Source of the DNA: Pseudocalidococcus azoricus BACA0444
GTDB taxonomy: Bacteria; Cyanobacteriota; Cyanobacteriia; Thermosynechococcales; Thermosynechococcaceae
Direction: 5' to 3'
Assembly (NCBI RefSeq): GCF_031729055.1
Contig: NZ_JAVMIP010000002.1
Span: 372,001-436,000, forward strand
Length of the DNA stretch: 64,000 nucleotides
Part shown: in pieces, positions 42,724 to 52,864 of the stretch
Position numbering within the stretch: position 1 is the stretch's first letter
Layout: every line of letters begins with the position of its first letter
Made by a program: the position numbers and the translations under genes
Notes under the pieces: model-generated
What the model was told of the DNA's origin: nothing
Seen by the model: the letters and a program-made list of their open reading frames with translations, nothing else
The model's database searches: none

Positions 42724-44463
42724 ATGGGAAGTGGATTAACCGGCCTGGGGGGATTGATGGTGATGCAGTTGCTGGCTCAGGATCAAAGTAGCTTACGGAT
42801 CGTCTATCCACCCGTTGCCCATCAAACCACGGCTCCCCAGATTTTTATTATTGGCACAGCCCCACCCCAACAAGTGGTTACTGTCAATGGTCAAGTGATT
42901 AGTCAACGCTCCCCGGCTGGCCATTTTGCCCCCAGTATTCCCTTAGAATATGGCGAAAATCAACTCCGCATCCAGGCCGGGACTCAAACCCAAATTCTCC
43001 GGATCACTCGCCCCCAACCCACCCCGATCACCGGATTAACCATTCTCGAACCCGCCCGAAATTTGAGTCGTTTACCCCATGAACCGATTTGTTTTGCGGC
43101 CCAGGCCCCAGCCAACAGCACCCTGCACGTCCAGATTAGTTCCCAAAAACTGCCCTTACTCCCAATCCCCACACCGGTCCAACTCCCCCCCAACAGTGCG
43201 GCCCTGACCCAAACCAACCAGCCTGAGCCTAATCCAATCTCCATGTTTCGCGGCTGTACCCAATTTGACCAACCCGGTGACTACGTCCGCCCCCAATTTC
43301 AACTTACAGGCCCCCGGCAAGAATCCCAACTGGCTCCAGGGACAGTGCAAATTCTCAACCCTAGCCAACTGCGCCCGGTTCAAGTCATTCGCCCCCTCGG
43401 AGGAATTGCCCGCACTGGCCCCAGCACCGATTATGCCCGCCTTACCCCCTTACCTCCCAGCACCTACGCCATAGTCACAGGTCAAACCGGCGATTGGTTC
43501 CGCCTCAACTACGGGGCCTGGATTAACCAAAGTGAAACCCAACCCTTACCCTCCAGCAGTCAGACGAGATCTATCATTCGGAGTATTACCAGTCGCCAAA
43601 TCCCCGGTTGGACAGAAATCCGGTTTCCCCTAGAAGTGCCTGTACCCTTGGCCGTAGATGTGGGCGAAAAAACGTTTACCCTCAAGCTTTTTAATACCAC
43701 CGCCCAAACCGATGTAATTCGCCTCGATGCTGATCCCGTCATTAGTCGCTTGGATTGGCAGCAAACGGGGCCTGGGGAGATTGTTTATCGCTTCCAACTC
43801 CATCACCAACAGCAATGGGGCTATCGTCTCCGCTATGAAGGCACGACCTTGGTTTTGGGCCTAAGACATCCACCGCAATTGGGCCCCAAAGCACAACCCT
43901 TAGTGGGCATGAAAATCCTCTTAGACGCGGGGCATGGGGGACCGGAAGATTCAGGCGCGATTGGGCCAACGGGTGACCCTGAGAAAAAATTTACGCTGAT
44001 TCTGGCCAAACTCCTAGAAACTGAACTCCGCAACCGAGGGGCCACCGTTATTCAAACTCGAACGACAGACAAGGACTTAGACTTACCCGAGCGGATTATG
44101 GCCATTGAAGCCAGTGAACCCACCCTCGCCCTTAGCCTCCATTACAATGCTTTGCCGGATCAAGGGGATGCCCTCAAAACCCAGGGAATTGGCGCATTTT
44201 GGTACCAGGCCCAGAGTCATAGTTTGGCCGTTTTTCTGGAGGACTATTTAGCCACGCAATTAAATCGGCCGCGGTATGGGGTGTTTTGGAATAATTTAGC
44301 CCTGACTCGGCCCACTGTTGCCCCGGCTGTGCTGCTGGAGTTGGGGTTTATGATCAATCCCTGGGAATTTGAATGGATTGCCGATGAGACAGCCCAAAAA
44401 CAATTAGCTAAGACTCTTGCTGATGGCATCGTGGCCTGGTTACAGCGCACTCAAAGGTCATAA
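42724..44463 (+). CDS. N-acetylmuramoyl-L-alanine amidase with N-terminal extension
   Basis: A 579-residue zinc amidase (amidase_3 family) that removes stem peptides from murein. The catalytic domain (about 395-575) has Leu-Asp-Ala-Gly-His-Gly-Gly-Pro-Glu (His and Glu zinc ligands), Ser-Leu-His-Tyr-Asn-Ala-Leu and Leu-Leu-Glu-Leu-Gly-Phe-Met. The N-terminal 380 residues are proline-rich and beta-like, with an SH3-like stretch near Gly-Pro-Ser-Thr-Asp-Tyr-Ala-Arg and an AMIN-like part near 290-375. Residues 1-18 are weakly hydrophobic and could export it. ATG 42724 is chosen; ATG 42712 overlaps the divergent hydrolase start. Confidence 0.88.
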   Translation: MGSGLTGLGGLMVMQLLAQDQSSLRIVYPPVAHQTTAPQIFIIGTAPPQQVVTVNGQVISQRSPAGHFAPSIPLEYGENQLRIQAGTQTQILRITRPQPTPITGLTILEPARNLSRLPHEPICFAAQAPANSTLHVQISSQKLPLLPIPTPVQLPPNSAALTQTNQPEPNPISMFRGCTQFDQPGDYVRPQFQLTGPRQESQLAPGTVQILNPSQLRPVQVIRPLGGIARTGPSTDYARLTPLPPSTYAIVTGQTGDWFRLNYGAWINQSETQPLPSSSQTRSIIRSITSRQIPGWTEIRFPLEVPVPLAVDVGEKTFTLKLFNTTAQTDVIRLDADPVISRLDWQQTGPGEIVYRFQLHHQQQWGYRLRYEGTTLVLGLRHPPQLGPKAQPLVGMKILLDAGHGGPEDSGAIGPTGDPEKKFTLILAKLLETELRNRGATVIQTRTTDKDLDLPERIMAIEASEPTLALSLHYNALPDQGDALKTQGIGAFWYQAQSHSLAVFLEDYLATQLNRPRYGVFWNNLALTRPTVAPAVLLELGFMINPWEFEWIADETAQKQLAKTLADGIVAWLQRTQRS

Positions 44464-44488
44464 TGTCCAGGCCTGGGGTAGGTTTGCC

Positions 44489-45538
44489 TTAAGACCCCTG
44501 AGCTTGAAAGAGGGTTTGGCGGCGCAGAATTTCGGTAATCGTAATATCTGGTTCGGGTGCGCCATTAAATGCGGTGCCAACTTCCCCCCGAATAAACTGC
44601 AGCTCGGCCAACTGATAGGCTTCCTCTGGCAGGGGGACATAGCCAACCTTCGCCACTGAATTAGCGGCTTCTTTGAGATAGAACTCGACAAATTCCTTGA
44701 GTGACTCATGATCTTGGGCAGCCTTGGCATTGACATAAATAAACAAGGGTCGGGAAAGAGGTTGATATTGGGCATTTTGGACTGACTCAGGCGAGGGTAA
44801 GATCGCCCCCTTTCCGTTATCAATGGGAATTGGCTTTAAGCGGCCTCGATTGGCTTCAAAAAAGGCAAAGGGTAAATAGCCTAGGGCGTTAGGATTCTCC
44901 GCAATACCGTTGACAATCACATCATCATCTTCACTGCCGGTGTAGTCGGTGCGGGAATTTTTGGCATCACCCATAATCGCTTCATTGAAATAATCAAACG
45001 TCCCCGAATCCCCCCCAGGCCCGTATAAAACTAAAGGTTGATCAGGAAAACTGGGGCGAATCTGATTCCAGCGGGTAATTTTTCCTTCAGCGGCCTTTTC
45101 CCATATCATTTTCAGTTCAGCTACGGACAACTGATCCACCCAAGTATTGGCCGGATTCACCGCCACCGTTAAGGCATCAAACCCCACAGGCAGTTCAATA
45201 AACGGGACTCCATTGCTAATGCAAGTATTCATCTCCGCAATTAAAATTGGGCGCGAGGCATTACTAATGGTGGTATCCCCAGCACAGAATTGCCGAAATC
45301 CCGCTGAAGTCCCGGAAAATTGCACCTCAATCGTGACATTTTCCCCCTTGGGAGTTTCCTGAAAGGCTGCCACAACGGCATTGGTAATCGGAAATACGGT
45401 ACTGGAGCCATCGATCTTAATCGGCTCTTGACTCATTTGCGACTGCGGCGAACCACAGGCCACCAAAATAGCTATCCCTAGAGCTAGGGGCCAAAGCCTG
45501 AGAAATGAATGCAGGAAGCGGGATAGAAGTTTACGCAT
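44489..45538 (-). CDS. sphX: PstS-family phosphate-binding lipoprotein, SphX type
   Basis: Periplasmic phosphate-binding protein, 349 residues. A signal peptide with lipobox Ile-Leu-Val-Ala-Cys28 makes it a lipoprotein. Phosphate-site segments include Ile-Asp-Gly-Ser-Ser-Thr-Val-Phe-Pro, Gly-Thr-Ser-Ala-Gly-Phe and Gly-Gly-Asp-Ser-Gly-Thr-Phe-Asp-Tyr-Phe. It differs from the second binding protein beside pstC and matches cyanobacterial SphX, a phosphate-starvation-induced protein. It faces pstS across about 610 bases, so both are probably under SphR/PhoB-type control. Confidence 0.9.
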   Translation of the reverse strand: MRKLLSRFLHSFLRLWPLALGIAILVACGSPQSQMSQEPIKIDGSSTVFPITNAVVAAFQETPKGENVTIEVQFSGTSAGFRQFCAGDTTISNASRPILIAEMNTCISNGVPFIELPVGFDALTVAVNPANTWVDQLSVAELKMIWEKAAEGKITRWNQIRPSFPDQPLVLYGPGGDSGTFDYFNEAIMGDAKNSRTDYTGSEDDDVIVNGIAENPNALGYLPFAFFEANRGRLKPIPIDNGKGAILPSPESVQNAQYQPLSRPLFIYVNAKAAQDHESLKEFVEFYLKEAANSVAKVGYVPLPEEAYQLAELQFIRGEVGTAFNGAPEPDITITEILRRQTLFQAQGS

Positions 45539-46150
45539 AAGGTCTTCAAACAGTCCTGAAGAGGTAAGAGAGGGAAAATTTGGCAGAGCGGATTAGGAGC
45601 TAACGGACTCAATCAGGAAACACATTTATATCAATTTTTCTTGATTCATCTCGAGGATAGCCGATTCGTTGGAGAGAGGGGAAACTGTAACGAAAATTTA
45701 GTGAAATCTCCGTAAGAACAGTGAAAATTAGAGAGACGGCAAATAATTTAGGGCAAGGCTGGGATGAGGGTTGATGGACAAATACAGTAAAAATTTTCCC
45801 CAGGCCGCGTTAAGGTCAAATTAATTTTGGACATCTTTAAGGATATTTTCATAGTTGCAATTGGATGACCAATTGAGTTGAGGGGTAGAGGCGCATCTCA
45901 AGGCTTTTAGAGGGGTTTAGGCAGCTTCATTCCAGATGCCCAGGCCAGGCAGACTAGCCCCAGCAGTCGAGACATTTCTTTAAGGTTTTTTTAATCCCCC
46001 TCCTCTTAACCTGATCTTTACGAAATCCGGGTATCGTCAAGCCTGTGAAGTAGGTTTAGATTTTCGTGATTGTATCCCTTTTTACAGAATCTCCCCAATG
46101 TTTCTGATTCTGGGCACTTCACACTTGATGTTTTTTGGTGTTTGAGGATC
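45539..46150. other. sphX-pstS intergenic region
   Basis: About 610 bases holding two divergent promoters. One Pho-box-like pair stands near pstS (46005-46023). A TTAA-rich stretch at 45808-45850 (GTTAAGGTCAAATTAAT, then CTTTAAGG) might serve sphX, but its repeat spacing is irregular and it lies about 270 bases from the start. Confidence 0.45.
46005..46023 (+). promoter_or_regulatory. Pho-box-like element before pstS
   Basis: CTTAACCT (46005-46012), a 3-base spacer, then CTTTACGA (46016-46023). This matches the 8-bp direct repeats with 3-bp gaps (PyTTAAPyPyT) described for cyanobacterial PhoB/SphR boxes; the expected third repeat is degenerate. It lies about 130 bases before the pstS start codon. 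Confidence 0.5.
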
Positions 46151-47230
46151 ATGATCTTTAAAGTAAATTCATCTCGATTCCTGGCCACACTGGCCGGCTT
46201 GACCATGAGTATTTCCTTGGTGGCCTGTGGCGGCGGTCAAGAAACAACGGGTACGGGTGAATCCACCTCCCCGGTCTCAGGTCAGGTTGCTCTCAGTGGG
46301 GCAGGTGCGACTTTCCCGGCTCCTCTCTATCAGAAATGGTTTGCTGATTTTAATCAAAAGTATCCGAACATCACCGTGGCTTATCAATCTGTAGGTAGCG
46401 GGGCTGGAGTCCAACAATTTACCCAAGGTACGGTGGACTTTGGGGCCAGCGATGTGGCCATGAAAGACGATGAGATTGCTAAGGTCTCCCAGGGTGTGGT
46501 GATGCTACCCATGACGGCTGGGGCAATTGTGATGGCCTATAACCTCCCTGAAGTTAAGGAACCAGTTAAATTATCCCGGCAATTACTCACTGATATTTTA
46601 CTGGGGAAAGTTAAAACCTGGAATGATCCTGCTATCGCAAAAGATAATCCGGCGGTGACATTTCCTGAGAAACCCATCCAAGTGGTCTATCGTTCCGATG
46701 GTAGTGGCACAACTGGAGTGTTTACGATGCACCTGGCGGCTGCTAGCCCAGAGTGGAAAGAAAAAGTTGGCGAAGGCAAAACTGTCCAATGGCCGGTGGG
46801 TGTGGGGGCCAAAGGGAATGAGGGGGTGACTGCCCAGATTCAACAAACTCCTGGCTCGATTGGCTACATCGAATACGGTTATGCCAAACAAAATGGCCTC
46901 TCGATGGCAGTTCTCCAAAACAAGTCGGGTGAATTTATTGAGCCAACCCCAGAAGCCTTTACCGAAACGTTGGGGGCAGTGGAGTTACCGGATAACTTGC
47001 GAGCCTTCATTGCCGATCCGGAAGGGGCAAAGTCCTATCCGATTGTCAGCTACACCTGGATTTTGGCCTACAAAGAGTACAGTGATCCTGAGAAGGTAAA
47101 AGCTTTTAAAGCAGCGATGGAGTATGGCTTAACCACCGGACAACAGGATAGCGCGGCCTTGGGGTATATCCCCTTACCAGAATCTGTTGTGACCCGTGTG
47201 AAAACCGCGCTAGAGACAATTAAACCCTAG
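46151..47230 (+). CDS. pstS: Phosphate ABC transporter binding protein
   Basis: High-affinity periplasmic phosphate receptor, 359 residues. Lipobox Leu-Val-Ala-Cys26 follows a short signal peptide, so it is a lipoprotein. Ser-Gly-Ala-Gly-Ala-Thr-Phe-Pro-Ala-Pro-Leu-Tyr, Gly-Ser-Gly-Ala-Gly-Val-Gln and Arg-Ser-Asp-Gly-Ser-Gly-Thr-Thr form the phosphate site. ATG 46151 is chosen over a frame to 46070, which adds a non-signal leader. It is first gene of pstS-pstC-pstA-pstB, all plus strand. Confidence 0.95.
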   Translation: MIFKVNSSRFLATLAGLTMSISLVACGGGQETTGTGESTSPVSGQVALSGAGATFPAPLYQKWFADFNQKYPNITVAYQSVGSGAGVQQFTQGTVDFGASDVAMKDDEIAKVSQGVVMLPMTAGAIVMAYNLPEVKEPVKLSRQLLTDILLGKVKTWNDPAIAKDNPAVTFPEKPIQVVYRSDGSGTTGVFTMHLAAASPEWKEKVGEGKTVQWPVGVGAKGNEGVTAQIQQTPGSIGYIEYGYAKQNGLSMAVLQNKSGEFIEPTPEAFTETLGAVELPDNLRAFIADPEGAKSYPIVSYTWILAYKEYSDPEKVKAFKAAMEYGLTTGQQDSAALGYIPLPESVVTRVKTALETIKP

Positions 47231-47239
47231 GAACCGTTT

Positions 47240-48190
47240 ATGACGACTTCTCTACCCCAGGCCCCGCCCATTGCCCAACCGCGGACTCCCCAAGAAAAAT
47301 TTGTGGATCGCGGTTTTATTTGGTTGACCCGCATTTGTGCCTATGGGATTGCCCTCTTACTGCTGTTTATTGGTCTTCGAGTAGCCATTGAAGCAGGTCC
47401 GGCGATCTCACAGTTTGGCCTGGGGTTTCTGGTGACGGAAAGTTGGAATCCGGTGACGAGTGTTTATGGCGCATTACCTGTGATTTATGGAACTTTCGTC
47501 ACCTGTGCCATTGCCCTCTTATTGGGGGTGCCGATTGGGGTGGGAACTGCAATTTTCCTCAGTGAAAACTTCATCCCGGTGGCGGTACGAACTGTTCTAG
47601 TCTTTTTGATTGAACTGTTGGCAGCCATTCCCAGTGTGGTTTATGGGCTTTGGGGTATTTTTGTCTTGATCCCAATTTTGCGAGATTTTGGTGGTTGGCT
47701 CCACAATGCGGCCGGGTGGTTTCCTCTATTTTCAACCCAACCGACTGGGCCTGGCCTGCTTCCGGCTGGGGTGGTTTTAGCGATCATGATTTTGCCCATT
47801 ATTACGGCGATTTCTCGGGATTCTTTGGCTTCTCTCCCCCCCGAACTGCGGCAAGCCTCCATTGGCCTGGGGGCAACTCGGTGGGAAACAATTTTTCGGG
47901 TCTTGGTACCGGCGGCATTTTCAGGGATTATCGGGGCGATTATTTTAGCCTTAGGGCGGGCGATGGGTGAAACGATGGCCGTGACGATGTTGATCGGCAA
48001 TTCCAATCAGGTGAATATTTCCCTGTTTGCACCTGGGAATACGGTGGCCTCCCTCTTAGCTAGTCAATTTGCCGAAGCCAGCGGCTTACAGGTTTCAGCC
48101 CTAATGTATGCCGGATTAGTTTTGTTTTTCATGACCTTTGTGGTGAACGTGATTGCCGAGTTGATTGTCATGCAAGTCAAAAAGTTCTAG
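47240..48190 (+). CDS. pstC: Phosphate ABC transporter permease PstC
   Basis: Inner-membrane channel subunit, 316 residues with six main hydrophobic segments. The EAA loop that contacts the ATPase is seen as Leu-Pro-Pro-Glu-Leu-Arg-Gln-Ala-Ser-Ile-Gly-Leu-Gly-Ala-Thr-Arg (about 203-218). A loop between segments (Trp-Leu-His-Asn-Ala-Ala-Gly-Trp-Phe-Pro) is typical of cyanobacterial PstC. It starts 9 bases after pstS. Confidence 0.95.
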   Translation: MTTSLPQAPPIAQPRTPQEKFVDRGFIWLTRICAYGIALLLLFIGLRVAIEAGPAISQFGLGFLVTESWNPVTSVYGALPVIYGTFVTCAIALLLGVPIGVGTAIFLSENFIPVAVRTVLVFLIELLAAIPSVVYGLWGIFVLIPILRDFGGWLHNAAGWFPLFSTQPTGPGLLPAGVVLAIMILPIITAISRDSLASLPPELRQASIGLGATRWETIFRVLVPAAFSGIIGAIILALGRAMGETMAVTMLIGNSNQVNISLFAPGNTVASLLASQFAEASGLQVSALMYAGLVLFFMTFVVNVIAELIVMQVKKF

Positions 48191-48283
48191 GTCGTTGTGC
48201 TGTGGCGTAATCTGACTGAATAAATTTATAAATTTCCTGACTCTGTTTAATTGAGCTTATCTGCCCTTTCCCCCCTTGCACCT

Positions 48284-49135
48284 ATGACCGCTGTTTCTGC
48301 CTTTGACAAAAAGTTTACCAGCCGGACACTCTTTAGTTGGGTGATGACCTTCTTGACTGGCCTGTGTGTTGTGATGGCGGTTGTTCCCTTGATTGCGGTT
48401 TTGGCTTATGTGATTTGGCAGGGTGGAAGTCGGTTTAGTTTGGCCTTGTTCACAAAATTGCCGCCGCCGCCGATGGTTCCGGGTGGAGGTTTTGCTAATG
48501 CCATTGTTGGAACTATTACGATGGTCGGCATGGCGGTTGCTATCAGTTTGCCGATTGGGATTGGAGCGGCTGTCTTTTTATCGGAGTTTGCCCCAAAGTG
48601 GGTGGCCCGTTGGATTCGCTTTGCCACAAATATTTTGAACGGTGTCCCTTCGATTATTGTCGGCGTGTTTGCCTATGCGGCCTTGGTTGTTCCCTTAAAG
48701 ACTTATTCTGCTTTTGCCGGTGCGGCGGCCTTGGCGGTGTTGATGCTGCCAACCATTATTCGGACAACGGATGAGGCCTTGTTAATTGTTCCTCAAGATA
48801 TTCGCTGGGCTTCGGTGGGCCTGGGAGCTTCGGGGTATTGGACGACCTTACGGGTAATTTTACCAGCGGCGGCTCCGGCAATTATTACGGGAACGACTTT
48901 AGCGGTAGCGCGGGCGGCGGGAGAAACGGCTCCTTTAATCTTTACGGCTTTGTTTACTCAGTTTTGGAGTCAGAGTTTATTGGCCCCTACTGCTTCCTTG
49001 GCTGTGTTGATTTATAACTTTGCGATTGTGCCCTTTAAAAATCAGCAAGAATTGGCCTGGGCCGCTTCGTTTTTATTAGTCATCCTGGTTTTAATTACTA
49101 GCATCATCTCTCGTTTGGCCACCCGCCGCCGTTAA
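48284..49135 (+). CDS. pstA: Phosphate ABC transporter permease PstA
   Basis: Second permease, 283 residues, pairs with PstC. Six hydrophobic segments are seen. The EAA loop is [15 protein letters not shown] (about 175-189). The ATG at 48284 is preferred to a TTG at 48251; it leaves 93 bases after pstC, a wider gap than elsewhere in the operon. Confidence 0.95.
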   Translation: MTAVSAFDKKFTSRTLFSWVMTFLTGLCVVMAVVPLIAVLAYVIWQGGSRFSLALFTKLPPPPMVPGGGFANAIVGTITMVGMAVAISLPIGIGAAVFLSEFAPKWVARWIRFATNILNGVPSIIVGVFAYAALVVPLKTYSAFAGAAALAVLMLPTIIRTTDEALLIVPQDIRWASVGLGASGYWTTLRVILPAAAPAIITGTTLAVARAAGETAPLIFTALFTQFWSQSLLAPTASLAVLIYNFAIVPFKNQQELAWAASFLLVILVLITSIISRLATRRR

Positions 49136-49160
49136 CTGTTCTGTTTGGGATTTATTGCTT

Positions 49161-49958
49161 ATGACTTCCGCTCATCCTGTTGCTGAAACTGCCGTAGAAA
49201 CTCGTAATCTTAATGTCTACTATGGCTCCTTTTTAGCTGTCCAAGAGGTTTCGATTAAAATCCCGAAGCAGCAAGTGACCGCCTTTATTGGCCCCTCGGG
49301 TTGCGGCAAGAGTACCATTCTTCGCTGTTTTAATCGCTTAAATGATTTAATTGATAGTTTCCGGGCTGAGGGAGAAATTCTCATTGATGGGCAAAATATC
49401 AATTCGACCCAAGTGGATCCGGTGGAATTGCGGCGGCGAATTGGGATGGTGTTTCAAAAGCCTAACCCTTTCCCTAAATCTATTTATGACAATGTGGTTT
49501 ATGGGGTGCGGGTGAATCGGCATAAAGGAGATTTGGATGAAATTGTCGAGCGCGCACTAACCCAGGCCGCATTGTGGGATGAGGTCAAAGATAAGTTAAA
49601 AACCAGTGGCTTGGCTCTTTCTGGGGGGCAACAACAACGCTTATGTATTGCGCGAGCGATTGCGGTTCAGCCAGAGGTGGTGTTGATGGATGAGCCTTGT
49701 GCGTCGTTGGATCCGATCTCGACCCTGAAGGTGGAAGAGTTAATCAATGAGTTAAAGCAGTCCTATACGATCATCATCGTGACTCACAATATGCAGCAGG
49801 CAACCCGTGTTTCCGATATGACGGCCTTCTTTAATGCCACGCTTTCGGATAAGGGGAAACGGTATGGCTATTTAGTGGAGTATGACCAAACGAAAAATAT
49901 CTTCCACAGTCCGCAACAGGAAGCAACTCAGCAGTACGTCAGTGGTCGGTTTGGTTAA
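49161..49958 (+). CDS. pstB: Phosphate ABC transporter ATPase PstB
   Basis: ATP-binding subunit, 265 residues. Walker A Gly-Pro-Ser-Gly-Cys-Gly-Lys-Ser-Thr (44-52), Q-loop Val-Phe-Gln-Lys-Pro-Asn-Pro-Phe-Pro (PstB-specific), signature Leu-Ser-Gly-Gly-Gln-Gln-Gln-Arg, Walker B Val-Val-Leu-Met-Asp-Glu-Pro and switch His in Val-Thr-His-Asn-Met-Gln-Gln-Ala are all present. ATG 49161 is preferred to TTG 49155. It ends 32 bases before the convergent polA stop. No phoU follows. Confidence 0.97.
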   Translation: MTSAHPVAETAVETRNLNVYYGSFLAVQEVSIKIPKQQVTAFIGPSGCGKSTILRCFNRLNDLIDSFRAEGEILIDGQNINSTQVDPVELRRRIGMVFQKPNPFPKSIYDNVVYGVRVNRHKGDLDEIVERALTQAALWDEVKDKLKTSGLALSGGQQQRLCIARAIAVQPEVVLMDEPCASLDPISTLKVEELINELKQSYTIIIVTHNMQQATRVSDMTAFFNATLSDKGKRYGYLVEYDQTKNIFHSPQQEATQQYVSGRFG

Positions 49959-49990
49959 GGCGAATTATCCCGGTGTTTGACTAGTTCTTG

Positions 49991-52864
49991 CTATTTGGTA
50001 CTCATCCAGTTGGGGCCGGGGTGGGCTTCGACAACGAGGGGAATAGACAAGGGAATCGCTTGGGCCATCGTGGTTTCGATTCGGGGTTGGAGTTCCTGCC
50101 ACTCATGTTTGGGCATTTCCATAACTAATTCATCGTGAACTTGCAGCAAGATTCTGGCCTGGTAGGGGTGGAGGGCCTGGTTGAGTTTAATCATGGCCAC
50201 TTTAATTAAATCGGCACTGGAGCCTTGGATTGGCGCATTGGCCGCTGCCCGCAGTTGTCCGCGTTCAAAGTTAGACATTTTGAGTTTGTTGGTGTCAATT
50301 TCGGCTAGTTCGAAAATGGGTTTGCCTTGGAGTTTTTTAAGTTCGGGACTATCAAAATTAAAATATCGCCGCCGTCCTAAAATCGTTTCAACATATCCTA
50401 GAGCCAGTGCTTCATATTCCATTTGTTGTAAGTAGGAAAACACTTGAGGATAACGGTCATAGAATTTCTGAATAAAGTCTTTTGCGTCATTTAGTTTCAC
50501 ACCAGCTTCTCGGGAAAATCGTTGCGCGCCCATGCCATAGATCACGCCAAAGTTAATGATTTTAGCCAGTCGTCGTTCTTCTGGAGTAATGATTTCTTTT
50601 TCCAGCAACAACTGCGCCGTTAAGGTGTGGACATCCTGTTGATTTTGATAAGCCGTAATTAAGCGGGGTTCCTGACTGAGATGGGCGAGAATCCGTAACT
50701 CAATTTGAGAGTAATCAGCGGACACTAAAATCCACTCCGGTTCAGGAATAAAGGCGGCCCGAATTTGGCGGCTAAACTCGGTGCGGATGGGAATATTTTG
50801 CAGATTTGGATTGGAAGAGGAAAGGCGGCCGGTGGCGGTAATGGCCTGGTTGAAATCCGTATGAACACGGTGGGTATCGGGTCTGACTAGTTCCGGTAGG
50901 GCATCCACATAGGTTGATTTCAGTTTGGCTAGGGTGCGATGTTCTAAAATCAGGTCAATGATCGGGTGATCCCCTTGGAGTTTTTCGAGGGTGGCGGCAT
51001 CGGTAGAATAGCCCAGTTTGGTTTTACGGGTTTTCTTGATATCCAGGCCAAGGGTATTAAATAATAACTGACTTAACTGCTTGGGAGACCCTAAATTAAA
51101 ATCAAATCCCGCCAGTTCATAGGCCTGGGTTTCTAGTTGATGGAGTTGGTGATTAAGTTGTTCCGAAAGTTGTTTAAGATAGTCCACATCAATCCGAATC
51201 CCGACGGTTTCCATGGCCGCTAAGACGGGTTCTAAGGGCAGTTCAACTTGGGTGAGTAATTCTAATAGTTTGGGAGTTTGACTCAGTTCTTGGCGGAGGG
51301 GATCAACGAGTAAATAGGTCGTATAAACATCCAGGCCACAGTATTGAGCCACTTCAAAAATACTAACATCAGCAAGAGATTGGCCTTTACTGACAAGTTC
51401 ACTGTAGGTTAAGGCTCGGATGGGTAAATAGCGACTAGAAATATCCGTTAAATTATGACTACCTTCCGGGTTGATCACATAACTGGCCAGCATTGGGTCA
51501 AATACAACTCCGGCTAACTCAATTCCCTGAAACTGTAAAACTAACCGATCATATTTGGCATTTTGGAGAACCTTTGGATATTTCGGGTCGCTTAAAATCG
51601 GTTGAAGTTTTGCTAACGTTTTGGCTAGTTCTAAGTTTGGCCCGGTGGTATGTCCAAGGGGAAGATAGGCCATTTGATCCAGGCCAGGCCCCCAACAACA
51701 GCCAATTCCGACTAATTGAGCATCCCGAGGTGAGAGAGAGGTGGTTTCTGTATCCCAGGCCACGGGTTTATCCAGATCCGTTTGATCCTGCAAAATTTCC
51801 AGCAGTTGGTCTAGTTTATCGGCACGATCAATAATTTGAACCTGTAATTTCGGAGCTTGAGATTGACTTGTATCGTCCGCTGAAAAAAACCAATCGTCCC
51901 CACTGGTTGCTGATCCTTCGGCTGGCTCGGCTGGGACTGATTCACCGCTAACTTTCTCATGGAGATTTAGTAATGAGGCTTTAATTGCCCGAAATTCCAG
52001 TTTTTCCAGCAGTTCATTGAGGGTGGGCCAATCAAAATTTCCTAAGACTAAATGGGCTAAATCCACTTCAATCGGGACATTCAAGGCAATTTGGGCCATG
52101 AATTGGGAGTGGCGGGCCGAATCTAAGCCTTCTTTGAGTTTCTTTTGGGTAGCCCCCTTAATCTGATCCAAATGGGCATAGATATTTTCTAGGGTTTCAA
52201 ATTGCTCAATTAACTGAACGGCGGTTTTGGGGCCAATCCCACGCACGCCGGGAATATTGTCGGAGGTATCCCCACAGAGGGCTTTATAGTCCACCACTTG
52301 GGCCGGCCAAACGCCGAGCTTATTTTTGACATCTTCTGGGCCAAACTCCTTGGCAGCAGTGGTACTTTTAGCAAAGGCTGAACTGAGATGGAGAACTGAA
52401 ATCCCTTTTTCTGGATCAATCAGTTGAAATAAATCTTGATCGCCACTGACAATTTTGACCTTTAATCCGGCTTGGCTGGCCTGTTGGGCAACGGTACCAA
52501 TCACATCATCGGCTTCATACCCGGGAGAGACTAAAACCGGAACACTCAAGGCCTGAAGGAGCAGTTGTAAGTTTTCTAGGTCTGGCTCAAAATCAGCCGG
52601 GGTTTCTGGTCGGCCGGCCTTGTAGGTGCTATCGGCTTGATGGCGGAAGGTTGGCCCCCCTAAATCAAAAGCAACGGCGAGGTGATCGGTTTGCTCGGTC
52701 TGGATGACTTCGAGGAGGGTTTTCAAAAAGCCAAAGCTGATGCTAGTCGGAATGCCCGTCGAAGTTCGCAGGCCCCCATCCCGTCCCTTGGCAAAGGCAT
52801 AGTAGGAACGAAAGGCCAAGGAATGCCCGTCAACTAAAAGTAATGTGGAGTTGGGGATCGTCAT
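49991..52864 (-). CDS. polA: DNA polymerase I
   Basis: Repair and Okazaki-fragment polymerase, 957 residues. The N-terminal 5'-3' exonuclease (about 1-290) has Val-Asp-Gly-His-Ser-Leu-Ala-Phe-Arg and Gly-Asp-Thr-Ser-Asp-Asn-Ile-Pro-Gly. The 3'-5' exonuclease (about 340-540) keeps Asp371 and Glu373 in Trp-Asp-Thr-Glu-Thr, so proofreading is probably intact. The polymerase domain has Ser-Ala-Asp-Tyr-Ser-Gln-Ile-Glu-Leu-Arg (motif A), Arg-Arg-Leu-Ala-Lys-x4-Phe-Gly-Val-Ile-Tyr-Gly (motif B) and Val-His-Asp-Glu-Leu (motif C). The upstream pentapeptide-repeat gene overlaps its start by four bases. Confidence 0.97.
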   Translation of the reverse strand: MTIPNSTLLLVDGHSLAFRSYYAFAKGRDGGLRTSTGIPTSISFGFLKTLLEVIQTEQTDHLAVAFDLGGPTFRHQADSTYKAGRPETPADFEPDLENLQLLLQALSVPVLVSPGYEADDVIGTVAQQASQAGLKVKIVSGDQDLFQLIDPEKGISVLHLSSAFAKSTTAAKEFGPEDVKNKLGVWPAQVVDYKALCGDTSDNIPGVRGIGPKTAVQLIEQFETLENIYAHLDQIKGATQKKLKEGLDSARHSQFMAQIALNVPIEVDLAHLVLGNFDWPTLNELLEKLEFRAIKASLLNLHEKVSGESVPAEPAEGSATSGDDWFFSADDTSQSQAPKLQVQIIDRADKLDQLLEILQDQTDLDKPVAWDTETTSLSPRDAQLVGIGCCWGPGLDQMAYLPLGHTTGPNLELAKTLAKLQPILSDPKYPKVLQNAKYDRLVLQFQGIELAGVVFDPMLASYVINPEGSHNLTDISSRYLPIRALTYSELVSKGQSLADVSIFEVAQYCGLDVYTTYLLVDPLRQELSQTPKLLELLTQVELPLEPVLAAMETVGIRIDVDYLKQLSEQLNHQLHQLETQAYELAGFDFNLGSPKQLSQLLFNTLGLDIKKTRKTKLGYSTDAATLEKLQGDHPIIDLILEHRTLAKLKSTYVDALPELVRPDTHRVHTDFNQAITATGRLSSSNPNLQNIPIRTEFSRQIRAAFIPEPEWILVSADYSQIELRILAHLSQEPRLITAYQNQQDVHTLTAQLLLEKEIITPEERRLAKIINFGVIYGMGAQRFSREAGVKLNDAKDFIQKFYDRYPQVFSYLQQMEYEALALGYVETILGRRRYFNFDSPELKKLQGKPIFELAEIDTNKLKMSNFERGQLRAAANAPIQGSSADLIKVAMIKLNQALHPYQARILLQVHDELVMEMPKHEWQELQPRIETTMAQAIPLSIPLVVEAHPGPNWMSTK

